The notes under the pieces are model-generated. The model was not told the DNA's origin. It worked only from the letters and a program-made list of their open reading frames with translations, and did not search any database. A DNA stretch of 23,310 nt, taken from Tritrichomonas musculus (taxonomy: Eukaryota > Parabasalia > Tritrichomonadida > Tritrichomonadidae). Below are positions 1-8,069 of this stretch, piece by piece. The stretch's first letter is position 1. Each line of letters opens with the position of its first letter. The DNA lies in the NCBI GenBank assembly GCA_039105265.1, contig JAPFFF010000411.1:1-23310 (forward strand), given 5' to 3'. Both the position numbers and the translations under genes were made by a program.

Positions 1-3000
1 TTCTTCGTCTGTTGTGCAGCTTGTGGAGCTGCTTTCTGTGTAACTGCTGGTTTTGGTGCAGCTTTCTGTGTTTGTGCTGGCTTCTTCTCTTCTTCATCAC
101 TGTAGTATGATGAGTATTCTTCTTCCTTCTTCGTCTGTTGTGTCTTTACAGCTGGTTTAGCTGGTGCTGGCTTTTGTTGTGTCTGTGCTGGTTTCTTCTC
201 CTCTTCATCACTGTAGTATGATGAGTATTCTTCTTCTTTCTTCTTCTGTTGTGTTTGTGGTGCTGGCTTGGCTGGTGCTGCTTTCTGTGTAACTGCTGGC
301 TTGGCTGGTGTCACTTTTTGTGGTGCTGGCTTTTGTTGTGTTTGTGCTGGTTTCTTCTCCTCTTCATCACTGTAGTATGATGAGTATTCTTCTTCTTTCT
401 TCTTCTGTTGTGCTTGTGGTGCTGGCTTGGCTGGTGCTGGTTTTTGTTGTGTCTGTTTCTGTTCTTCTTCGTCACTGTAGTATGATGAGTATTCTTCTTC
501 CTTCTTCTGTTGTGCTTGTGGTGCTGGCTTGGCTGGTGCTGCTTTCTGTGGAGCTGCTGGCTTGGCTGGTGTCACTTTTTGTGGTGCTGGCTTTTGTTGT
601 GGCTGAACTGGTTTCTTCTCCTCTTCATCACTGTAGTATGATGAGTATTCTTCTTCTTTCTTCTTCTGTTGTGCTTGTGGTGCTGGCTTGGCTGGTGCTG
701 CTTTCTGTGGAGCTGCTGGCTTGGCTGCTGCTGGCTTTTGTTGTGTCTGTTTCTGTTCTTCTTCATCACTGTAGTATGATGAGTATTCGTCTTCTTTCTT
801 TTGTTGTGCTTGTGCTGCTGGTTTTGCTGGTGCTGGGTTTTGTGGAGCTGCTTGTTTTGCTGGTGCTGGCTTGGCTGGTGTCACTTTTTGTGGTGCTGGC
901 TTTTGTTGTGTCTGTGCTGGTTTCTTCTCCTCTTCATCACTGTAGTATGATGAGTATTCTTCTTCTTTCTTCGTCTGTTGTGTCTTTACAGCTGGCTTGG
1001 CTGGTGCTGGCTTTTGTTGTACTTGCTTCTGTGTCTGTGCTGGTTTCTTTTCTTCTTCATCACTGTAGTATGATGAGTATTCTTCTTCCTTCTTCTGTTG
1101 TGCTTGTGGTGCTGGTTTGGCTGGTGCTGCTTTTTGAGCAGCTACTGGCTTTTGTTGTGTTTGTGCTGGTTTCTTTTCTTCTTCATCACTGTAGTATGAT
1201 GAGTATTCTTCTTCCTTCTTCTGTTGTGCTTGTGGTGCTGGTTTTGCTGGTGCTGCTTTTTGGCTAGTGGCAGGTTTTTGTTGTGTCTGTTTTTGAACTG
1301 GTGCTGCCTTTTGTGTTTGTGCTGGTTTCTTCTCTTCTTCATCACTGTAGTATGATGAGTATTCGTCTTCTTTCTTTTGTTGTGCTTGTGCTGTTTTAGC
1401 TGGAGGAACTTTTTGTGTAGTAGCTGGTGCTGCTTTCTGTGTAACTGCTGGCTTGGCTGGTGCTGGTTTTTGTTGTGTCTGTTTCTGTTCTTCTTCATCA
1501 CTGTAGTATGATGAGTATTCTTCTTCCTTCTTTTGTTGTGCTTGTGGTGCTGCTTTGGCTGGTGCAGCTTTCTGTGTAACTGCTTGTTTAGGTGCGGTTA
1601 GTTTTGGCTGTGTTTGTTTTTGTGGTTGAACTGGTTTCTGTTCTTCTTCATCACTGTAGTATGATGAGTATTCTTCTTCTTTCTTCTTTTGTTGTGCTTG
1701 TGGTGCTGGCTTGGCTGGTGCTGCTTTCGGTTTGACTGCAGGCTTTTGTTGTGCCTGTGTCTGTGCTGGTTTCTTCTCCTCTTCATCACTGTAGTATGAT
1801 GAGTATTCGTCTTCTTTCTTCTTCTGTTGTGTTTGTGGTGCTGGCTTGGCTGGTGCTGGTTTTTGTTGTGTTTGTGCTGGTTTCTTTTCTTCTTCGTCAC
1901 TATAATATGATGAGTATTCGTCTTCTTTCTTTTGTTGTGCTTGTACTGCTGGCTTGGCTGGTGCTGGCTTTTGTTGTGTCTGTTTCTGTGTCTGTGCTGG
2001 TTTCTGTTCTTCTTCATCACTGTAGTATGATGAGTATTCGTCTTCTTTCTTTTGTTTTGCTTGAGCTGTTTTTGCTGGAGGAACTTTTTGTGTAGTAGCT
2101 GGTTTAGCTGGTGCTGGCTTTTGTTGTGTTTGTGCTGCTGGTTTTGCTGGTGCTGGCTTTTGTGGAGCTGCTTGTTTGGCTTGTGTCACTTTTTGTGGTG
2201 CTGACTTTTGTTGTGTCTGTGCTGGTTTCTTCTCCTCTTCATCACTGTAGTATGATGAATATTCTTCTTCTTTCTTCTTCTGTTGTGCTTGTGGTGCTGG
2301 CTTTGTTTGTACCACTTTCTGTGTAACTGCTGGTTTGGCTGGTGCTGGCTTTTGTTGTGTCTGTTTCTGTGTCTGTGCTGGTTTCTGTTCTTCTTCATCA
2401 CTGTAGTATGATGAGTATTCGTCTTCTTTCTTTTGTTTTGCTTGAGCTGTTTTTGCTGGAGGAACTTTTTGTGTAGTAGCTGGTTTAGCTGGTGCTGGCT
2501 TTTGTTGTGTTTGTGCTGGCTTCTGTGTAGCTGCTGGCTTTTGTTGTGTTTGTGCTGGTTTCTTTTCTTCTTCGTCACTATAATATGATGAATATTCTTC
2601 TTCCTTCTTTTGTTGTGCTTGTGGTGCTGGTTTTGCTTGTACTGCTGGCTTGGCTGCTGCTGGCTTTTGTTGTGCCTGTTTCTGTGTTTGTGCTGGTTTC
2701 TTATCTTCTTCATCACTGTAGTATGATGAGTATTCGTCTTCTTTCTTTTGTTGTGCTTGTACTGCTGGTTTTGCTTGTACTGCTTGTTTGGCTGGTTCTG
2801 GCTTCTGTGTAACTGCTGGCTTGGCTGGTGCTGGCTTTTGTTGTGTCTGTTTCTGTGTCTGTGCTGGTTTCTGTTCTTCTTCATCACTGTAGTATGATGA
2901 GTATTCTTCTTCTTTCTTCGTCTGTTGTGCTTGTGGAGCTGGCTTTGCTGGAGGAACTTTCTGTGTAACTGCTGGCTTGGCTGGTGCTGGCTTTTGTTGG

Positions 3001-3953
3001 GCCTGTTTCTGTGTCTGTGCTGGCTTCTTCTCTTCTTCATCACTGTAGTATGATGAGTATTCTTCTTCTTTCTTTTGTTTTGCTTGTGCTGTTTTTGCTG
3101 GAGGAACTTTTTGTGTAGTAGCTGGTTTAGCTGGTGCTGGCTTTTGTTGTGTCTGTGCTGGCTTCTTCTCTTCTTCATCACTGTAGTATGATGAATATTC
3201 GTCTTCTTTCTTCGTCTGTTGTGTTTGTGGTGCTGGCTTGGCTGGTGCTGGTTTCTGGTTAGCAGTAGGCTTTGTTGGTGCTGTTGGTTTTTGCTGTGTT
3301 TGTGCTGGTTTCTGTTCTTCTTCATCACTGTAGTATGATGAGTATTCTTCTTCTTTCTTCTTTTGTTGCGTTTGTGCTGCTGGTTTGGCTGGTGCTGCTT
3401 TTTGTGGTGTTGCTTGCTTAGATACTACTGGTTTTGGTTGAGTTTGTTTTTGTGTTTGTACCGGTTTAATTTCTTCATCACTATAATATGACGAGTATTC
3501 TTCTTCCTTTTGTTTGGTTTGCGCTGCAGGTTTTGTCTGTGTTTGCTTTTGTGCTGGTGTTGGTTTCTTTTCTTCTTCATCACTGTAATATGATGAATAT
3601 TCTTCTTCATTTTGTCCTGCTGTTGATTTATCTTTTTTTTGATTAGCTTGTGAAATAGAGTTATTAGTCGATTTAGAAGATTTTTTTTGTTCTTGCGCTT
3701 TTTTTGATTGTGCTTTGTTATTATTTGATTTTTCTTCATTCAAATAATCTTCTTCTTCATGAATAATAGTTGGAGTTTTGTTTACTATTGGTAAATTCTT
3801 TTTTGCTTCTTCTTCCATTTCACTCGATCCGTAATCTGAACTTTCTTCTTGATAATCAGATGTTTCATCGTTTTCTGTAGCTTGAATTCTATTTGGTTTT
3901 TTATTTTGGTTTTTTGCATTTACTTTTGTCTGTGTATTATGTTTGCTTTTCAT
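1..3953 (-). CDS. Giant low-complexity repeat protein with YSSYYSDEEE motifs (3' end outside window)
   Basis: One minus-strand frame is open from the ATG at 3953-3951 to the left edge (about 1317 codons), so the C-terminus is missing. The first ~120 residues are non-repetitive, charged and rich in Lys/Asn/Glu. The rest alternates an acidic-tyrosine block, (E/D)EYSSYYSDEE(E), with linkers rich in Pro, Ala, Gln and Lys (for example PAPAKPA, TQKQTQQKP). I count 25 blocks, all in the same reading phase: every spacing between neighbours (102-225 bp, often 156 bp) is a multiple of three, which argues strongly for selection on this frame. The Ser-Asp-Glu-Glu context is a typical casein kinase 2 site and the tyrosines are exposed. 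No signal peptide, membrane segment or folded domain is visible, so the protein is predicted to be disordered. Other-frame ORFs on both strands here are shadows of the repeats. Function unknown; a scaffold or phase-separating protein is only a guess. Confidence 0.85.
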   Translation of the reverse strand, partial: MKSKHNTQTKVNAKNQNKKPNRIQATENDETSDYQEESSDYGSSEMEEEAKKNLPIVNKTPTIIHEEEDYLNEEKSNNNKAQSKKAQEQKKSSKSTNNSISQANQKKDKSTAGQNEEEYSSYYSDEEEKKPTPAQKQTQTKPAAQTKQKEEEYSSYYSDEEIKPVQTQKQTQPKPVVSKQATPQKAAPAKPAAQTQQKKKEEEYSSYYSDEEEQKPAQTQQKPTAPTKPTANQKPAPAKPAPQTQQTKKEDEYSSYYSDEEEKKPAQTQQKPAPAKPATTQKVPPAKTAQAKQKKEEEYSSYYSDEEEKKPAQTQKQAQQKPAPAKPAVTQKVPPAKPAPQAQQTKKEEEYSSYYSDEEEQKPAQTQKQTQQKPAPAKPAVTQKPEPAKQAVQAKPAVQAQQKKEDEYSSYYSDEEDKKPAQTQKQAQQKPAAAKPAVQAKPAPQAQQKKEEEYSSYYSDEEEKKPAQTQQKPAATQKPAQTQQKPAPAKPATTQKVPPAKTAQAKQKKEDEYSSYYSDEEEQKPAQTQKQTQQKPAPAKPAVTQKVVQTKPAPQAQQKKKEEEYSSYYSDEEEKKPAQTQQKSAPQKVTQAKQAAPQKPAPAKPAAQTQQKPAPAKPATTQKVPPAKTAQAKQKKEDEYSSYYSDEEEQKPAQTQKQTQQKPAPAKPAVQAQQKKEDEYSSYYSDEEEKKPAQTQQKPAPAKPAPQTQQKKKEDEYSSYYSDEEEKKPAQTQAQQKPAVKPKAAPAKPAPQAQQKKKEEEYSSYYSDEEEQKPVQPQKQTQPKLTAPKQAVTQKAAPAKAAPQAQQKKEEEYSSYYSDEEEQKQTQQKPAPAKPAVTQKAAPATTQKVPPAKTAQAQQKKEDEYSSYYSDEEEKKPAQTQKAAPVQKQTQQKPATSQKAAPAKPAPQAQQKKEEEYSSYYSDEEEKKPAQTQQKPVAAQKAAPAKPAPQAQQKKEEEYSSYYSDEEEKKPAQTQKQVQQKPAPAKPAVKTQQTKKEEEYSSYYSDEEEKKPAQTQQKPAPQKVTPAKPAPAKQAAPQNPAPAKPAAQAQQKKEDEYSSYYSDEEEQKQTQQKPAAAKPAAPQKAAPAKPAPQAQQKKKEEEYSSYYSDEEEKKPVQPQQKPAPQKVTPAKPAAPQKAAPAKPAPQAQQKKEEEYSSYYSDEEEQKQTQQKPAPAKPAPQAQQKKKEEEYSSYYSDEEEKKPAQTQQKPAPQKVTPAKPAVTQKAAPAKPAPQTQQKKKEEEYSSYYSDEEEKKPAQTQQKPAPAKPAVKTQQTKKEEEYSSYYSDEEEKKPAQTQKAAPKPAVTQKAAPQAAQQTK
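60..3620 (-). repeat. Coding tandem repeat, about 25 degenerate units of 102-225 bp
   Basis: The marker (reverse complement of TCATCACTGTAGTATGATGA, or close variants) recurs at about 94, 205, 364, 469, 625, 763, 934, 1057, 1183, 1339, 1495, 1648, 1783, 1894, 2014, 2239, 2395, 2572, 2710, 2881, 3037, 3175, 3322, 3475 and 3577. The acidic block is nearly invariant, while the linker varies in length and order of its short modules. Units nearest the gene's 5' end (around 3475 and 3577) differ most in synonymous positions (for example TATAATATGA in place of TGTAGTATGA), so they look older than the homogenised central units. Confidence 0.9.
1954..2518 (-). repeat. Recent internal duplication within the repeat gene (two ~184-bp copies, 381 bp apart)
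   Basis: By eye, 1954-2137 and 2335-2518 are identical over about 184 bp, an offset of 381 bp (127 codons, in frame). The surrounding repeat units differ at many positions, so this is a recent slippage, unequal crossover or gene-conversion event on top of the older repeat structure. A collapsed or mis-joined assembly is an alternative explanation. Confidence 0.75.
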
Positions 3954-4399
3954 GATATTTACGATCGACCAGTGTTTTAATTGAACGATACGGATTCAAT
4001 TTAAAATCTTTTTATTGAAATATTTTCAATTAAATTGTAAAATTTATTTGAAAACTTAAATATACAAAAATCTTGATATTTAACCTATTTAGAAATATAT
4101 CAATTTGTTACTTATATCTTTCACATATATGTTATTTTTATATTTGGATCTTTTTATAACGGTTTTATTAGATGTACTGATTATTTTTTATTCCAAAAAG
4201 AAAGTCAACTAAAAATCAACAAAAGCTTTGATTAGTCTTTTGCAAAAGAGGACGCTTATTCAATATTTTATAATTATTGAAATATGTATGAGATTAAAAA
4301 TAAAAAAAAAATAAAGATCAAGATACTATTTTAGAAAGCAATATATGAAAATGGTAATTAGAACAATTGTAATATAAATATAAATAAAAAACTATTAAA
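3954..4399. other. AT-rich intergenic spacer
   Basis: About 446 bp upstream of the repeat-protein gene and downstream of the small gene at 4400. It must hold the promoter of the former. I see no convincing ORF, RNA gene or repeat, only poly-A/T-rich sequence. Confidence 0.6.
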
Positions 4400-4651
4400 C
4401 TATAGTTCCTTTTTGGCTTCATTATATTCAAAATCTTGTTGCTGGATATTAATTACATTTGATGTTGCGTGCTTAAATGCGCATTTACTAACTGTCAAAC
4501 CAGATACATCTTTGAAAAGCGGATATACAAAATGTGTAAATTGAGATTTTACAACAGATGGTAAAAAGCGGTTTCCAATAAAAGACATGTGGCCAAATGT
4601 TCTATTTTGGTAAAGATTCGCGATTAGTATATTAAGGAAGATATGCGCCAT
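4400..4651 (-). CDS. Small unrecognised protein, 83 aa
   Basis: This is an intact ATG-to-TAG frame, 83 residues long, with composition better than random AT-rich DNA: it includes Gly, Pro, Cys, His and Val and is not dominated by Lys/Asn/Ile. It starts MAHIFLNILIANLYQNR and contains FIGNRFLP near residue 25 and a short acidic/lysine tail. There is no clear membrane helix or known motif. It is divergent from MED31 with only 98 bp between the two start codons, which suggests a shared promoter region and supports it as a real gene. I do not recognise the family. It could also be a 5' or 3' exon-like remnant of a longer gene. Confidence 0.5.
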   Translation of the reverse strand: MAHIFLNILIANLYQNRTFGHMSFIGNRFLPSVVKSQFTHFVYPLFKDVSGLTVSKCAFKHATSNVINIQQQDFEYNEAKKEL

Positions 4652-4749
4652 TTATAAATTGAATTTTGAATAAATCGGTTATTAGAATTTTATTGTTCAA
4701 TTAATTGACCTTTTAAAAATTATGAAAATTTTGTTGAACTTTTTCATAA
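4652..4749. promoter_or_regulatory. Short bidirectional promoter region between the 83-aa gene and MED31
   Basis: The two divergent start codons are 98 bp apart, so both promoters must lie here or overlap the genes. TCATA at 4744-4748, just before the MED31 ATG, fits the trichomonad initiator core (TCA followed by a pyrimidine and A/T). Such a short motif is common by chance, so this is weak support. Confidence 0.35.
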
Positions 4750-5256
4750 ATGTCAAGTGACTTAAGTGATGGCGATAGTAGCGAATTAGTTAGTGATTCG
4801 GAATCAGAATCAAACACAGATAATGAAGAAGCCAAGAAAAATGAAGAGCAAAACGAAACTCAAAATGAAAATGATAATCAAGAACAAGTTGAAGATCAAA
4901 AAGAGCTTTTACGTTTTCAGCAAGAATTAGAATTTGTTCTTTGTTTGGCGAATCCAAGGTATATATATTCATTAGCACAAAGAAATTATTTTGGAGATCC
5001 AAATTTTATAAATTTTTTGAAATATTTACTCTATTGGTGCAAGCCTGAATATGCAAAATATATTCGTTTTCCTCAAGCAATACAGTTTCTTAAATATTTG
5101 CAAGATCCAGATTTTCGCAAGTATGTTTCCAATTTTAATAATATACTGCATATTGAAAATACTCAGTTTAAATACTGGGAATTTTATCAAAGGAACAGGC
5201 TTGATATAACCCTTCCATCCCCTGAATTAAAGAAGCCAGACTCTAATTCACAATAA
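4750..5256 (+). CDS. MED31: Mediator complex subunit 31 (Soh1 family)
   Basis: MED31 sits in the middle module of the Mediator co-activator and helps connect transcription activators with RNA polymerase II in the nucleus. The 168-residue product has the family signature in order. Residues 55-81 contain RFQQELEFVLCLANPRY followed by the LAQRNYF stretch, matching the conserved 'RFxxELEFVQCLANPxYLxxLAQxxYF' core. Residues 86-118 contain NFLKYLLYW, KPEYAKYIRFPQ and FLKYLQ, and the C-terminal part has a YWEFYQRNRL box. The conserved domain (about residues 51-148) is of normal length. The N-terminal ~48 residues form an acidic Ser/Asp/Glu tail with several potential casein kinase 2 sites, longer than in yeast or human MED31. 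Single exon, complete. Confidence 0.95.
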   Translation: MSSDLSDGDSSELVSDSESESNTDNEEAKKNEEQNETQNENDNQEQVEDQKELLRFQQELEFVLCLANPRYIYSLAQRNYFGDPNFINFLKYLLYWCKPEYAKYIRFPQAIQFLKYLQDPDFRKYVSNFNNILHIENTQFKYWEFYQRNRLDITLPSPELKKPDSNSQ

Positions 5257-5440
5257 CTTTGATTGTTTATATTTTATGGGCATTGAATGCCTTTAAAGAA
5301 ATAAATATAATTATTATAAAATCCCTTCTACTTCTACACTTGTTTAATGTAAATCAAAAATGAAGATTTTAATTCTATTATTTTTAATGTTTATATAAAG
5401 AAATGCAAGTAAAAAAAATCAATCTATAAAAATAATAGAT

Positions 5441-5761
5441 TTAATAGCGATCGCTTTTCACTAATTTAAGCCTCAATTTGATGTTATAACCTGAAGTATC
5501 GACATCTGCGAATTGAAGATATGTTCTTATTTGTCTATCTGTAAGATTTAAATTTACATATTTTGTTCGATTTCTAGTATTTTGTCTCGATTTCCTGCGA
5601 TGATCACCTGAGTTTGAGTTTTGTTTTCGTTTTTCTTCTTTTTGATTTTTAATAATTTCATCGAGTGACATATCCATCATTTTTTGAGCGTTTGCCTTTT
5701 TTTCTTCTGGTGTAGGTTCTTTAACTTCATTTGGGGTATATGTAAAGCCTTCTTCAGTCAT
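5441..5761 (-). CDS. Small mRNA-export adaptor-like protein with UAP56-binding motif
   Basis: The 106-residue protein carries MDMSLDEIIKNQ at residues 29-40. This closely matches the UAP56/Sub2-binding motif (consensus around LDMSLDDIIK) at the N-terminus of ALY/REF, Yra1, UIF and CHTOP, the adaptors that bring the helicase UAP56 and then the export receptor to spliced or capped mRNA. It is followed by a Lys/Arg/Asn/Ser-rich segment (residues 41-67) of the type that binds RNA in such adaptors, and by a C-terminal part of unknown fold. No RRM is present, so it resembles UIF-like adaptors more than canonical ALY. The role is inferred from one short but highly characteristic motif; the organism may have a separate ALY with RRM. 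Complete single exon. Confidence 0.65.
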   Translation of the reverse strand: MTEEGFTYTPNEVKEPTPEEKKANAQKMMDMSLDEIIKNQKEEKRKQNSNSGDHRRKSRQNTRNRTKYVNLNLTDRQIRTYLQFADVDTSGYNIKLRLKLVKSDRY

Positions 5762-6217
5762 CTTGATTATTCAATAAAATAATATTCTCAATTGACTTTT
5801 TCAGATGAAATAAAAAACAACGATTTCTTCATAAAAATACAATGATTTCATACTTATAATATGGAATAATCATGTTATTTTATTTAAGTGTATATAGAAA
5901 ACTAATTTATATAGCCTCAAAATTATGGTATGAAAAATTAAAATTCATAGTATTGTTCTCTTTGTTTTAATTTGAGTAATTCTTAATCTAAAGGAATTAA
6001 TCACAGCTAAATTTGGATGTTTTTGCTTTTAAAAATCAATTTCAATATAAATTACGATTTAATTTAATAATATTTTATTCATACACGCAATAAAGAATGA
6101 ATTGTTTTTTTGATATGAAACGCATATTTAAATAATAATAAAAACAAAGAGCTTTGATTGTATAAAATTCAAAAGCAAACAAAGCTTATTAACAAAATTT
6201 TGATTTTGTGTGTTATA
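5762..6217. other. AT-rich intergenic spacer
   Basis: About 456 bp between two minus-strand genes. It contains the promoter of the UAP56-motif gene and the 3' region of the RasGAP gene. I find no further gene or structured repeat. Confidence 0.6.
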
Positions 6218-7627
6218 CTATAACATTTTTTTGTAGTTATTCAAGATTCCTCCAAAGTTGACTTTGTGAATAACATCAAAAAAGTTTTCAGGGTTATTTA
6301 AAGCACGTCTAATCAGGGCTTGAACATGGGACAAAGGAGTGAAACCAGAACGTTTAATATATAATTTGCTCAAATTTGAGTTTACTTTAGCTTTAAAGAT
6401 TTCTTTAAGTCTAATGATACTCTCTTGATCTCCTGCATCAGAAAACTTAAAAATTGTAAAGATCTGTTTCATTTGTGGCTTTAAATTTTCATCTCTTTGT
6501 AAAACGATTGTAGAAAGGACCCGAAGAAAAAGAGCATTGCCAAGAATATTGTAGCAAGCATCAGTACCTGGAAACGCGCGATTTGCTTCATCATACAAAG
6601 TTTTTAAAACAAAGGTAGTGAAAGGATCAAAATCAAATTCTGAAAAAGTTTCAAGGAAATATTCAATAGGGTTCTGTGCGGGTGGATTAAAGTTATCACA
6701 AAACATGTAAAATTTGGAGTCCATTCGAAAAATAGTAGTAGTTAAATATGAAAGATATGAATTTAAACGAAAAATCTCTGAAGGTGATCGAAGTGATTGG
6801 AAATATTCAAAGGTAATGATTGGAAATAAAGTTCTGAAAAAGTGACCGCTTGCTTCTATCCAGGCTATAAAATCTGTAGATATTTCATTTTTTAAGCAAG
6901 CCATTTCTGCAACGATATATAAGAATTGAGGATCTTCGACTATTTGCCGATAGAATCTAAGTGTTTCATTTGTAACTGAAGGATATGATCCACACTCTTT
7001 AAATGATAATAAAAAGTATTCATACGAAGCACATTTTTTGCTGGTCATAATCCGGTTTATAAAATCGCAAAGTGATTGTAAGTCAGGTCTCGATTTTTTA
7101 TTACTTTGATAAGGGTTCGATTGATAAATTTTTAATTGAAAAAGAGTGCTTTGATTACTAAATTTTAAATATTTTTCTTCTGAAATTGTTATTTTTACGT
7201 TATTTGGTAAAACTTCAATAGCACGAGTCTCTTCAAAATATAAAAAATATTCTGTTTTTGAACGTATCAACCAGCCATTTTGTTTGTCATGTGAGAAACT
7301 AATAAAAAAAGAGCGATCAACATCTGTTGATAAGTTAAAAATATCAATTTGATTTACATCAACACTTTTCTTTTTTCTGAACAAATCAACAACTGAATTA
7401 TTTTTAGACTCGCATAGTGTTGGATGCTGTCCATCATATTTATGGTCTGGAATATTTGAAAAAATTGATGGCCTATCTAGTTGAGTTTTGGTAGATTGAA
7501 TAAGTTTTTCTTTTTCGAAAGATAATATATATCCTTGATTAAAAAAAAGAAGATTTTTTGATATTGAATCTCGAAGGTCATCTGTCGGAGAAGTTTTTGG
7601 TGATTTATCATTCATTTGAATCAACAA
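6218..7627 (-). CDS. RasGAP-domain protein (GTPase-activating protein for Ras-like GTPases)
   Basis: RasGAP domains speed GTP hydrolysis by Ras-type GTPases through an arginine finger. In this 469-residue product the segment SEIFRLNS (residues 283-290) aligns with the finger loop 'LFRxNS' of neurofibromin/p120GAP, making R287 the candidate finger. ALFLRVLSTIVL (residues 365-376) matches the second hallmark 'FLRxxxPAIxxP', with R369 as the stabilising arginine, although the proline of PAI is a serine-threonine here. The catalytic region is about residues 205-450 and mostly helical. Residues ~105-195 are beta-rich with aromatic residues and may be a PH-like domain, which would suit membrane recruitment; this is less certain. 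A second Met at residue 5 could be the true start. Complete, single exon, stop TAG at 6218-6220. Confidence 0.75.
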   Translation of the reverse strand: MLIQMNDKSPKTSPTDDLRDSISKNLLFFNQGYILSFEKEKLIQSTKTQLDRPSIFSNIPDHKYDGQHPTLCESKNNSVVDLFRKKKSVDVNQIDIFNLSTDVDRSFFISFSHDKQNGWLIRSKTEYFLYFEETRAIEVLPNNVKITISEEKYLKFSNQSTLFQLKIYQSNPYQSNKKSRPDLQSLCDFINRIMTSKKCASYEYFLLSFKECGSYPSVTNETLRFYRQIVEDPQFLYIVAEMACLKNEISTDFIAWIEASGHFFRTLFPIITFEYFQSLRSPSEIFRLNSYLSYLTTTIFRMDSKFYMFCDNFNPPAQNPIEYFLETFSEFDFDPFTTFVLKTLYDEANRAFPGTDACYNILGNALFLRVLSTIVLQRDENLKPQMKQIFTIFKFSDAGDQESIIRLKEIFKAKVNSNLSKLYIKRSGFTPLSHVQALIRRALNNPENFFDVIHKVNFGGILNNYKKML

Positions 7628-8069
7628 GTCTATTAACGTTTTTTTTTTAAAAAAAAAAAAAAAGAGGATTTATCTCATAATAATTATTAATAATTAATGT
7701 ATTTTTTATAAATGATTTTGTAGCTGCTAAATATTTCTTTTTTGATTAAATGAATTGCATCATAAAAAGTATTTTGGTTCAAATATTTTCATTTTTGTTT
7801 TTTTATATAATATTAATAGTTAACAATTTAAAAAAAAAAATCATTAACCATATTATGGTCTTAATGTTAAATGAAGAACTACATCATATCTATCAAAAAG
7901 CATTTTGTCTAAACAATTGTAAACCCATAACTATTATTTTCTAGAATATTATCATAATAAAATATAAAATTATATAATATTTATTATTAAATATATTACT
8001 TTACAAACAATACTATTAATATATTATATTGTAAAATGTGATGAAGCTTCTTCCATATGAAATAGATGT
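7628..8069. other. AT-rich intergenic spacer with poly-A tract
   Basis: About 442 bp of extremely AT-rich DNA between two minus-strand genes, with long T and A runs at 7640-7663. A 64-codon plus-strand ORF at 7750-7944 is hydrophobic and Lys/Ile/Asn-rich, as random AT-rich sequence is, and I do not call it a gene. Confidence 0.6.

Noticed and set aside
308-3328. Plus-strand and second-frame minus-strand ORFs across the repeat gene (for example 308-1267 plus, 2186-3328 minus)
   Set aside because: They are other-frame readings of the same repeats. Only the frame starting at 3953 has a non-repetitive N-terminus, an ATG in a sensible place and phase-locked acidic blocks.
7750-7944. 64-codon plus-strand ORF
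   Set aside because: Ile/Leu/Asn/Lys-dominated as in random AT-rich DNA, with no domain; lies between two genes as plain spacer.
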